This document shows, piece after piece, positions 24,328 through 35,765 of a stretch of 64,000 bases of DNA (the stretch's first letter is position 1; every line of letters starts with the position of its first letter). This DNA is from Cystobasidium ongulense. Lineage: Eukaryota > Basidiomycota > Cystobasidiomycetes > Cystobasidiales > Cystobasidiaceae. Below the pieces are notes generated by a model. The model had not been told where the DNA came from. It did not search any database and saw only the letters and a program-made list of their open reading frames with translations. The DNA is taken from contig BQUP01000004.1 in the NCBI GenBank assembly GCA_022835595.1, forward strand, positions 1,116,001 to 1,180,000, in the 5' to 3' direction. A program made the translations under genes and the position numbers.

Positions 24328-25710
24328 ATGATGGTCTCAAGACGGACACGCGCGCTCGTGCTGCTCACTCTGCAAAACGCTGGAATCTCGCTGCTGACGC
24401 GCCGGTCGCGCAGAGGACACCATCAAGATCTCTATCTACCCTCTGTAGCTGTATTCAGTGCCGAGGTGCGTCTTGCTTGCTCGTCTGGCTGGCCTCAGGC
24501 ATGTTATTGATGTCGATCACCTTTTCATTATCACTGTCTTCGATACTTCTGCTATAATATGCTTTGTCGGCCGCACAGGTGGTCAAGGCCTGTGTCAGTC
24601 TTCTGTTGCTCGCCAGAGATTACCATCAAACCGCTCGGACGAAGAAGGAAGATGGCCGTCACGTTAGCTGGTCAGAAGCTGTCTTGACTCCGTTGAAGAC
24701 TGCTGTATCTACCCGCTGGTCGGATTTAGCTGTACTTCTAATTCCTTCAATCCTCTACGCTGGTCAGAACAATCTGCTTGTAAGTTGATAATCCGCGTCG
24801 CTTGTTGTTAGTCTGTGACTGAACTGGCGTTGACCGCAACGATCCTTCCTCACTACATGCAGTACGTCGCTATCAGCAATCTTCCAGCTACCGTCTATCA
24901 AGTCACGTATCAGCTCAAGATTCTGACGACCGCTATATTCTCGGTCATATTCTTTCATCGACGGTATTCTTCCTTGAAATGGTTCTCGCTCTTACTTCTT
25001 ACTGTCGGGGTCGCAATAGTACAACTGCCGAGCGACACTCAGACTCCAGCAAAAGCAATATCAAAGTTTGAGGCCAACCAAGACAAACTTCTTGGGTTCA
25101 CAGCTGTGTTTGCCGCGTGTCTGTCGAGTGCCATTGCAGGGTGTTACTTCGAGTAAGCTTCTCCAAATGCGTGATGGTATGAACACAGCCTTGACACACT
25201 CTCGTGTTTGCAGAGCCATTTTGAAACCAGCGGAAAACAAGAGCTCTTCGTCTGAAAATGGAGCCAAAGCAAATGGCATCATCAAGTTACTTCCGCCGCC
25301 TTCACTACCCATGCGAAACCTTCAGCTAGCCCTAGTTTCTATGCCTTTTTCAATCCTGGGCATCTTTGCATCCAGCTACGACAGACAAAGAGTATTCTCA
25401 AACGGTATTTTCGACCAATTCGATGCGCTTGCTTGGTTCGTGGTGCTCAATCAAGCGTTGGGCGGTCTTCTGATCGCAGCTGTCGTCAAAGAGGCGGACA
25501 GCGTGAGTAAGGGATTTGCGACCAGCCTTGCAGTTCTGTGTGAGTCAAAGTCAATTGGCTAGGGACCGAATGCCTAACTAATGTACCTTACGACGTTCAG
25601 TGAGCACTACAGCAACATCGATAGCAACAAACACCTTGCCAAGTGTGAATTTCATGGTTGGCGCTTCGCTTGTCGTTCTTGCAACCTGCTTGTTCGCCGT
25701 CGTCCGGTAA
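24328..25710 (+). CDS. Nucleotide-sugar transporter (SLC35A family)
   Basis: Golgi or ER membrane antiporter that imports a UDP-sugar (UDP-galactose or UDP-GlcNAc) for glycosylation in exchange for UMP. Exons 24328-24465, 24579-24779, 24863-25152, 25214-25539 and 25601-25710 give 354 aa. Family hallmarks are present in order: LVLLTLQNAG at the first helix, YLPSVAVFSAEVVK, SILYAGQNNLLYVAISNL, and the signature TYQLKILTTAIFSVIFF (here VTYQLKILTTAIF), then GFTAVFAACLSSAIAGCYFE and a final ATSIATNTLPSVNF helix. The N terminus (MMVSRRTRA) is a little short, so an additional upstream exon is possible. Which sugar is carried cannot be told from sequence alone. Confidence 0.88.
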
Positions 25711-25974
25711 AATGAGAGGCTCTTATTTCAACAGTATCTGAATATCAGTTGTGTAGCCATAGGACAGCAGTGTAGAGCCTCTATTGTACCACTATGCAGA
25801 ACTGCGATCATTTATGGCACGTGCTACTGCAAATCTTGCCACCTGATCAAGCTCCGCCAAAATTTTCAGCGCTTTCGACGACTTCCTCTGCACGACCACA
25901 CGAATCTACAAGACTCGCTGTGCTGCCTTTAACGTCTCTAGAGCACTTGTTACCGCTCCGGTTCAGCTTCCACA

Positions 25975-27402
25975 ATGGCGAAAGGCAAGGGCAAAGCGAG
26001 AGAGAAGCAAGCGACGGACGCCGACCTTTTCGTGTTCGATGAAGCTGGAGACGAAACCCTACGACGCCAGCTACAGTCATCGACATGGGACAATCCAGCA
26101 GCTGCCAATGCCCGCAAAGGGTCTGGCAAGCCATTGAAGTCGAGCGAGATCCTGGCTCAGAGAAGCAGAGTTCCAGGCATGACGAGCAGAGCGCAGCCGG
26201 GCGCAATGGTCAAGTACAAGGTGGAAAGAGAGAAGCGAATGAAGATTACGCCAGATCTCAAGAAGCGACTCCGTAGTATGGTGAAGAGAAACAACGTAGG
26301 CGGTAAAGGACTGTGGGACGTCGCTGAAGCGGGCGGAGCCATGGTACAGCAAGCAGAGGTGAAGAATGCTGGAGAGTATGACATGTGGGCCAGCACTTCG
26401 CAGGAGGTTTCGAAGAAGCCAGTCCACGATGATATTGTTGACATTGTGACCCGTGCTCCTATCAAGGTGAGCCTTGTATTCTTTCGACCTTCGCTTTCTG
26501 CTGTACTAACAATGTCGAATACTTCTCAGGCGCCTGGAACCCTTCACAAGCATCAAATGCTGAACACCACAGCAAATCCTAGAGCAATTGCACTCCCTCA
26601 CCCAGGAGAGTCGTACAACCCAGTCTACGATGACCATCAAGCAATTCTAGCAGCTGAACATGCTAAAGCCTTGGCGGAAGAGCAGGCCTTGGAACGACAA
26701 GCAGAAATGAAGAATAAAATCATGCAAGGGCGTGATGATCATCAGGATACGCGAGAGACAGGCTACGCGGACGAAGTTGGAAGTGGTGATGAAGAAGAGG
26801 AAGAAGAGCAGGTCGAAGGAGAAACGACTGAAGAGACAAAGAAGAGGAAATCACGCCGCAAGACCGACAAGGAGAGGAAACGTCGTCAAACGAATATCCT
26901 GCTAGAGGTGAGTCAACTTCGTCCCACCACTAAGTGTTGCTACATCTGCTGATCAATGTTTGTGTATGCGTGTTGATCTATGCTACAGTCTGAAATGCGC
27001 GCTCGTAAACGTCTAACGAAAGCTCAAAGACAAGCAATCTCCAACCTTTCCACTATCGACAAGGATCTCAAGGGTTCATCTTCTATTTCCCTCTCTCTCT
27101 TACACAAACGCAAGACCGAATTAGCTGCAAGGCTTACTTCTTCTGGTCTTGCAGAGATGCGATCCGGTCCTAATCGGGTACCCAAACCCAAGCAGTCTTA
27201 TCTGCTTACCGACGAATTGCCCGAAGGTTTACGCCAGCTCAAGACAAATGGTAATTTGTGGAATGAATGGCTCGACTCTTCGCGAAGACGTGGTAAAGTC
27301 CAAATGGAGCGCAACGCAAACCCGGGCATGCGCAAGTTGAAGGGTCGCTCTCTCAAGGACAAGGAGAAAGTTGCATGGCGCAAGTGGGATCTTGGTATTT
27401 GA
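25975..27402 (+). CDS. NOP53: Ribosome biogenesis protein NOP53
   Basis: Late 60S assembly factor, homologue of human GLTSCR2/PICT1, which in yeast recruits the Mtr4-exosome through an N-terminal arch-interacting motif to trim 7S pre-rRNA. Exons 25975-26466, 26530-26907 and 26989-27402 give 427 aa. Supporting segments are a very basic Lys-rich N terminus with LFVFDEAGDE, the conserved PHPGESYNPVYDDHQ motif near residue 205 (family PHPGxSYNP), an acidic EEEEEE run followed by KKRKSRRKTDKERKRR, and the C-terminal LPEGLRQLKTNGNLW. The protein should be nucleolar. Its stop codon lies only 6 bp from the stop codon of the convergent gene at 27409-29159, so the two 3' UTRs must overlap. Confidence 0.92.
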
Positions 27403-27408
27403 TCAACT

Positions 27409-29159
27409 TTATTCCGCCTTTATGCCTGCATCTATTACTGTTCCTTCCTCATTTGTCGTGACTTCTGTTGTGGACTTCTCCTTTGCTAGTCGTAATGCTT
27501 GTTGTATTCTCGGTCGAGAACGGAAAACGCCCGGTACTTCCACACCACGAAGCAGAAGTGCTTCTTCGACAGTTTCGAAAGCTTTCGTAGATTGTTTGAC
27601 TCTTTCTTCCAAGAAGCTTCGTACAAGCATACCGGCTACAGTAGCAATTTGTGGTTTGACTATTTTGAGTGCTGAATTGACGAGATCATTCGCACGAGTT
27701 CGCAAGCCTGATATTGTCACTTCAATGTGGTCCAGATCATCAACCCGAATAGTCTTGACTGTTACTCCAGTCTCTTCCACAGTCACCTGGAAGACAAGCT
27801 CGAAGCGTGCTGCTCTAGCTTGGGCTCTACTATCGCCTTTTTCGCCCACTTGACGTTGGTTCGTGACTAGCTGAAGGACTTTGCCCATATCTGCATACAG
27901 CTTGAAAGATGAAGACACTTCCGCAAACAGGCCTTCTATCCTGCATATCATTGTATAAACGTTGCTATCTAATGGAGCTTCGGTAATCACATCTGCCATG
28001 TCGTTGGGCCGGGTTGAGCTGGGTGTCTCGGTGAGCCATTCCAGGGCTACTTTTGTGAAGCCAAGTCTTTCGATCTTATTCTTGGTAATGTCGCATTTGA
28101 CTTCGCTCGTGAATTTGTTCCAGCTTTGCATCTATTTGTGGGGTCAAGGAAGTAAGTCAGATCCGGTCTTGGTCTGTGGGCTGGAATAGGCAGCTCACAT
28201 ATGCCAGTTTGCCCTTTTCTTTGTATAATTTGGGTGAATGGTCGGGAAGGTTGATATGTGTAAAATTTGTGGGCCCAATGATGCTGAAGCTGGTCTGTAG
28301 CTTATCTGGGAAAAGCGAAGGTTTCGGAGTAGGTAGTTGTCTTTCTATTGTTATTTCTTGCCAGCTAATGGGATCAAGGTAGGGTCTAATACCAGTCCAA
28401 ACACTAGTCAGCATCTCTTGTACTTCTTTACTTGTCAGGAAGTCTGAAAGGAGAAAGTTGCTGATAGGTGCCATTGTTATCCATAATGGTAATTTGGTGG
28501 CTATATGTGCAGCGGGAGCAGTTGAGAATTCGAGACGGGTGAAAGAGCCTGAATTAAAGACGAGCTTGTGATTGTGAACGGTAGGATTGCCTTCTTTCGT
28601 CTTGCCGATTTGAAGGGGTAATGCAACTACCAAGTCGTCAATTGCAGCGGATAGTCTTCCTGACGTCGTCTTTTTGAAGGTCTTCCTCCCGAGACCCAGC
28701 CAGCTCAAGTTGAAGGCCTGACGTGCAGCGTCGTCAGCGGAAGTAAGCAAGCTAGGAGCACCCACTCGTACTCACAAACTCAATGGTAGCCAGTACAGTG
28801 CCCTTGAAGTCTAGGCTTGCTTTCGCAGACGTGTGCAATGCTCCACTCGCTGCATCCGCCGCGCGCACGCGAACATCCGTGACACGCAGCTTGTCGAACA
28901 CAAGTTCGCTCGTTTGGTTCTTGATCTTGAGCGTGCCTATGCCGGGGAGCTTTATCTTGATGGCAGGCAGGCGCACGGTACGGACGAGCGTGAGGCCGTC
29001 GAGCTTTACTCCATCCACTGCTCCAAGCATGACCGGCCCAGGCAGCGTGAGCGGCGCATAGTCATCTCGCGGGCTGTTCTGCTGGACGGCGAGGAAGACG
29101 TAGCCTGCGAGTGCGGCCAGCAGCGATACGAGCACGGACAGCGTGGAAAAGGCAGGCAT
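27409..29159 (-). CDS. Membrane-anchored protein, possible lipid-binding fold
   Basis: Exons 29159-28776, 28717-28199 and 28131-27409 join in phase to 541 aa. The start MPAFSTLSV was chosen because it begins a signal-anchor-like segment (LVSLLAALAGYVFLAV, residues 8-24); an upstream in-frame ATG at 29261 would add 34 residues. After the anchor the chain is rich in short beta-strand-like stretches with conserved-looking PAIKIKLPGIGTLKIKN and LSAAIDDLVVALPL, then a helical C-terminal third (SALKIVKPQIATVAGMLV). Such long amphipathic strands around a hydrophobic helix recall tubular lipid-binding (TULIP/BPI-like) or LEA-like domains, but I cannot assign a family. Topology would place most of the protein on one side of an ER-type membrane. 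It converges on NOP53 with a 6-bp gap. Confidence 0.65.
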
Positions 29160-29375
29160 TCGAGTTGATTGTCCTGCGTCTTGCTCGTGAAGGCAAAGAC
29201 AAGCTGCAAAGCTGGATGCTTTCTCCGAAGCCGTCATCAGGAAATGGTGGCAACCGATCATTCACGTGACTGCTACTACTTGGTGACGAGATGGGCTTGC
29301 ACTTAGCAAAGATGCTTCACTATCTTACACTGTAGCTGTTCACGCGCTGGAAATCCGTACTGCTCCCTTCATGAC

Positions 29376-31005
<1,630 letters not shown>

Positions 31006-31559
31006 TGAGCTCTATCGGCCGTTTAGGCAGTGTAAGGGATATCTAGGTTCAGCGAAAGCGTTTTAAATTGTCTTAGCAGTACTTGACGGTGGAAGATAGT
31101 GTAAAGTAGCCTACTCGTTTCCTCCAATTCGTAATGTAAAGCACTGCAAATAGGGAAGTCCAATCATCTAATTAGCTTGTCTTTAAACGTCAGTCATATT
31201 TGATGACAGAACATACAAGCCAGACTAGCCGACGAAATAAAGAACGAAGATCCGATAACGAAACCGAAGATCCAATTACGGTCAAACTTGAGGCCCAAAG
31301 GAAACTGTTGCAGTTTGATCCTCGAGATCAATCTTGCCCATACGTATAGGAATCCCATCTTCTATGAGCTCGTTCTGCGGCAGGCTCGTGAATCTTCTTC
31401 GTCTTGCAGACGATGGTCTTTTGCTTCTCTTTGCCTGGTATCTAGCTTGAACTCCGCTCGACTACTGCGAACGAGGACAAAGCTGTCGCTGTATGTCCAG
31501 AGAGAGCTCTGTCAATGCGGTGACAGGACCATAGTCTTCGCAGCGGGACAATTGGCAGG
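31006..31559. other. Divergent region; missing first exon of the cysteine synthase gene may lie here
   Basis: This 554-bp region separates the minus-strand cysteine synthase-like gene from the plus-strand Bet5 gene. It must contain both promoters and probably the initiating exon of the former, but no exon could be fixed by splice phase. No repeat or RNA gene was seen. Confidence 0.45.
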
Positions 31560-32598
31560 ATGACAATCCACAGGTGCGAGCATCATCCTCTGTAATTGTC
31601 CTCGATCATCCCGCTGAAGCCATGCTTGCAGCTTGTACATCTTCGACAGGTGAAGCCAGACCAGCGTCTACATCATGCAGATCCAGCAGCTAATCGTACA
31701 TGACACTTAGACACTGCGAATGCGTCTACTATCAAGCCTGGCATCGCACTACCCCCATACGGCCCGGTAAAGATGTCCTGCCAAACGTGGCGCCTGGAAC
31801 GCGTCTACCTAGCAAAGCAGAGGAAGAAGCAATGAAGGCTGCATCTGCTTCGTCATCCACACTTCCTAAAGCCAACGAGCATGCGAACGTGCCTCGCGCT
31901 CCCGGGTTAGCTGTTCTCCCCTCAAGCAGGAGTCAACCGCAGTCACAATTAGGCGCAAGAGCCGGCAGCACCACTATGGCTGGAACTGGTCTGTCACATG
32001 AGACGATAGAGGAACAACAGCAAGCACTACCTCAAGCAAAGAGGGGTTTGCCATTCGATGAGGAGTGTAAACTGGTTTATGGCGTCCTATTCTCTTTGCG
32101 CAGTATGGTGAAGAAGCTATCCAATAAAGAGTGAGTCCGTCTTCTCCAGTGTACACCGTTTTAGCTTGTCTTGTGCAAATAGTTGAAGAGGAGTACCTAA
32201 TTTGGAATCATATGTCAATTAGAGACGAAGCGTTCATCTCATACAAAACATCGACATATAAACTGCACCTATACGAAACCCTCTCAGGATACAAATTCAT
32301 CCTATTCTCAGACCAAAATGTAGATTCGTTAAGATTCGTACTAAAACAGATATATCAAGGTTCATTCGTAGAATTTGTTCTGAGAAATCCTATGATTGAA
32401 GTCGATTCTAGAATTAGTGGACAGGGAATTGATTCGCAAGCTTTCAGAATGAGGTGAGTTCTAATTCTCTTGCTTGGACTGGCTATTGCGATACTTAAGA
32501 AGCGACGATGGACCTCAGCTGATTCTCCCCTTTTCCATCCTCTTTCCTGAAATTGCAGTGTACACAAGTTTATTTCGGAACTCACTGTATTCCGTTAG
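31560..32598 (+). CDS. BET5: TRAPP complex subunit Bet5/TRAPPC1
   Basis: Longin-fold core subunit of the TRAPP guanine-exchange complex that activates Ypt1/Rab1 in ER-Golgi traffic. Exons 31560-31573 (14 nt), 31632-31649 (18 nt), 31711-32130, 32223-32453 and 32559-32598 give 240 aa. The two tiny exons spell MTIHSLYIFDR, matching the MTIYSLYIFDRHC start of the family and continuing into HCECVYYQAW. Then come GLPFDEECKLVYGVLFSLRS, YKTSTYKLHLYETLSG and the closing VHKFISELTVF, all family landmarks. An insert of about 75 residues, rich in Ala, Ser and Pro, separates the first strand from GLPFDEE; animal Bet5 lacks it, while fungal members often carry a loop here. Consistent phase across all five exons makes the tiny exons convincing. 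Confidence 0.92.
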
Positions 32599-32870
32599 GA
32601 ATGTAAGAATATCAGATGTATCGTCCTCAGAAGCCCTAGATGGTTTGCAATTGAGCAGTCAAATAGATTGCATCAATGGATACATTGATCTTTCCTAACT
32701 ACCTTGAGCACAAGTGACTACACGAAAAGGCACCTTTCAAAACCAGGACGCAGAGAAAATTGACACGTTTTCTCTTCACCTCTAAAATACATCAAAACAT
32801 TACAAGGAACGGCCATGGCTGTGCCCAGTCTAACCATTTACACGATACCTACAGTATGCTAATTGAAGCA

Positions 32871-33410
32871 TTACAGAACATCAATGAAACCATTTTTTGC
32901 CTTCAAAGAATCGCTATAGCAAAGGGTAGCTTTCAAGACCTTATTTGTCAGATTTCTACCTACGATCTCCTCCTCTGATTTGGTACTACCAAGTGAAGTT
33001 GATACACTGACTTCCACTAGTAGGTCACGTACTGCTTCCGCTGACGAGGTTGATAATTCATGTTGATCTGCAGACCAGAATCGATCTATCGGAACTGAGT
33101 ATCTGCGGGCTGGAGTAGAAAGAGGGGACGATGAAGAAGCTGATGACGATGCTCGACGTGGCCGTGGTCGTTCGTGTGTGGTAATTGTGGGCGACTCCAC
33201 GACGGAGGGAGAGCAAGGTGACATACTACCTGTTGGAGACGAGGATGAGGATCTGGAAGATGGCTCGACCAACAGTATCGGGACAAGGTCGAGGTATATA
33301 CGCTGAGTAGTAGGGGACTGGCACAAGAGACTGTTTTCATTCGAGTATTGACTATCAGTCTGCTGTGCAAACTGACACATTACTTTTGTTATGATTCCAG
33401 GAGCAGGCAT
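32871..33410 (-). CDS. Small Ser-rich hypothetical protein
   Basis: An intronless frame of 179 codons when started at MPAPGIITK (33410); an earlier in-frame ATG at 33578 would give 235 aa. I do not recognise it. The middle is strongly Ser-rich (runs such as SSRSSSSS and ASSSASSSS), with basic PRPRRASS and TPARRYSVP segments that look like kinase sites. The C terminus is mixed charged with no clear domain. There is no signal peptide or membrane segment if the shorter start is used. It is flanked by Bet5 (convergent, 272 bp) and by the cytochrome b5 reductase gene (divergent). Coding status rests on the long open frame only. Confidence 0.45.
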   Translation of the reverse strand: MPAPGIITKVMCQFAQQTDSQYSNENSLLCQSPTTQRIYLDLVPILLVEPSSRSSSSSPTGSMSPCSPSVVESPTITTHERPRPRRASSSASSSSPLSTPARRYSVPIDRFWSADQHELSTSSAEAVRDLLVEVSVSTSLGSTKSEEEIVGRNLTNKVLKATLCYSDSLKAKNGFIDVL

Positions 33411-33843
33411 GATGTTGGCTTGTCGGTGAGATGTGGGAGGATAACAGATATGGAGCAGAATATTTGTAGGTGATGGACAGGTGTAAGCGAGGTGGTAAGG
33501 AATAGACGAGAGTCGTAAGTTACTACTTTTCCGATACCCTACTACTGTTCTGCGCCGAGCACAGCCATGGGGATGCACGAAGAGCGCGAGTGAGCAGCGG
33601 TGTTGTGAGAGAGGAGTACACTGAATGATGTCTGAAAGACTGGAAAGAAACGCACTACGCCTCGCGTTTTGCTTGTTCGGAGTTATTCCCGTCTAACTCC
33701 ACTGCGTAGAAGCTCTCGCCACTTTAGATCTTGTAGGAATGTCAATCGCAATCGCCAGCTTCTTTGATTTCACTTGATTGACTGCGTGGATCTGAATAGA
33801 CAGTCGCCCACTCCTCTGTCCCACTCGCACACACTCCACCGCC
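33411..33843. promoter_or_regulatory. Divergent promoter region
   Basis: This 433-bp region lies between the start codons of a small orphan (minus) and the cytochrome b5 reductase gene (plus). No specific element was recognised. Part would become coding if the orphan uses its earlier in-frame ATG at 33578. Confidence 0.4.
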
Positions 33844-35194
33844 ATGGACAAGCTCGACCCAAAGATTGTTGGAGCAGCATTGGGCGCGATAGTCCTGCTC
33901 GTCGCTCTGGTGCTCGCAACCAGCAAGCCAAGTTAGTGATACGCCGAATGCGCCTACTCGGATGCTGCGACTCGCGTTGATAGCCTCGCATGTGTCTCCG
34001 TTATACTCTACTACAGAAGCCAAACCCGCCGTGCTCGCAGACCCAACAAAATGGCAGCATTTCCCACTCGCCGAGATCCAGCGGATATCGCCCAACACGG
34101 CGCTGTGAGTTTGCTTTTACCAGCATATAGAATGGTGTCATGACTGACTCATATACCATCCACCCAGCTACCGCTTCTCGCTGCCCAGTCCAGAAGCCGT
34201 CCTCGGCCTGCCCATCGGACAGCACATCAGCGTCCAGGCTGAGATTGGCGGCAAGCAGGTCATGCGCTCGTACACGCCCACCTCTTCCGACGACGACAAG
34301 GGCCACTTTGACCTTCTCATCAAGGTGTGTCGATGCTCTCTCTTCTCGATGCTTGCTCTTGCTATGCTTCCTGCACCCCGGCTCACCCCGATCGGCGTGT
34401 TCCTGCAGACCTACCCTACTGGAAATATATCCCGCCATGTCGCTGAGCTCAAGGTCGGCGACAAGCTCATGGTCAGGGGCCCCAAGGGACAGATGAACTA
34501 CAACGCCGACCTCGCCCTCAAGCTTGGCATGATTGCCGGTGGAACGTGAGTGGCATCGGAGCCGGTCTTTCTGCAAGACTGGTAGCATCTGCTGAGGCGT
34601 TACAATGTTTTGGCATGACTGTTTACAGTGGTATCACTCCTATGCTGGTAAGTATATCGCTTCAAAGGCTTTCCTATCATTTCAATCACCTCAATTTGAC
34701 CGTTTATCGTGTTTTAGCAAATCATCCGGGCAGCATTGAAGAACCCCCTAGACATAACGACTCTATCGCTCATTTACGCGAACGTTAACCCAGATGACAT
34801 CCTATTGAAGCAGGAACTAGACCAACTTGCAGAACAATATCCACAGCGCTTCAAGGTCTACTATGTTCTCAACAACCCACCCGAGGGCTGGACCGGAGGT
34901 GTCGGTTTCGTCTCTGCGGATATGATCAAGGAACGTCTACCTTCTCCGTCTACCACTCTAGGTGACATGAAGATCCTGATGTGTGGTATGTCAATCTATC
35001 CTATTCGACTTGATCCCATCAGTCGGCTTAACCCGTACAAACACTTCCTTTTACTGATCCTAGCTTCTTGAACGCATCATCCTTTTACAGGCCCTCCTCC
35101 TATGATGACAGCCATGAAGAAACATCTAGACGTTCTGGGCTACGAAAAGCCAAGAACAGTAAGCAAGAAAGAAGATCAGGTCTTCTTGTTCTAG
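33844..35194 (+). CDS. CBR1: NADH-cytochrome b5 reductase
   Basis: FAD enzyme that passes electrons from NADH to cytochrome b5 for sterol and fatty-acid desaturation. Seven exons (33844-33931, 34017-34104, 34168-34324, 34409-34545, 34629-34647, 34718-34985, 35091-35194) give 286 aa; the fifth is only 19 nt. Residues 7-27 ([18 protein letters not shown]) are an N-terminal membrane anchor, consistent with an ER or outer-mitochondrial location. Motifs: [19 protein letters not shown] (FAD-binding RxYTP), [10 protein letters not shown] and VRGPKGQM, the glycine-rich GMIAGGTGITPMLQII NADH site, [11 protein letters not shown], and MCGPPPMM near the C terminus with terminal VFLF. The family match is end to end and the length is normal. 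Confidence 0.95.
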
Positions 35195-35765
35195 TGGGGC
35201 AGAGAGATGAAACAACAACAACAACAAAAACGACAAGAAGTGTCAAAGGGAAAAGCGAGAGGATATCTTCGTATTATCTCGTTTATAAAGAAAGACGTTG
35301 ATGATGCAAGATGGGAAATACGCAACAGAGGCAGGGAACAGGCAACAGTGGTTGGCATCGTATCAGCGATTCGCTGCAAAAACTGTTCAAGTGGATAATG
35401 GCCAACCTGAATTTGGTGTAGTGTCAGGGAATGAATACGTGCACGAGTAGGGATATTATGACAGTCGTTTTGCAATACTTGGGCTCCTTCGTTACGTGCA
35501 ATACACTTGAGTAACGCGGTGGCTAGTAACGACAATTGCAACGGGATTCGGGTTGCATTTATAATGAAGCTCGAGCATCACACTCCAATGCTCCCTTTGC
35601 ATTGATGGACTGATATACTGTGAATAGGTGCAATATGGTCGCACTGATTCTTTCCCTTGCTCCGGACGTTGGCGAACAGGTCAATAAATAGAATTAAACA
35701 GGGAAATAAGTCTTTGACATAATAAACTATTGAGCAGTAAGGATGTGTAGTCGATCTTTCTACAT
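35195..35765. other. Convergent 3' intergenic region with a CAA repeat
   Basis: This 571-bp spacer lies between the ends of the reductase and the glycosyltransferase. It contains a short imperfect CAA microsatellite at about 35212-35232. No gene was recognised. Confidence 0.5.

Noticed and set aside
35212-35232. CAA repeat as an interesting element
   Set aside because: A short imperfect microsatellite in a 3' flank; ordinary slippage repeat.
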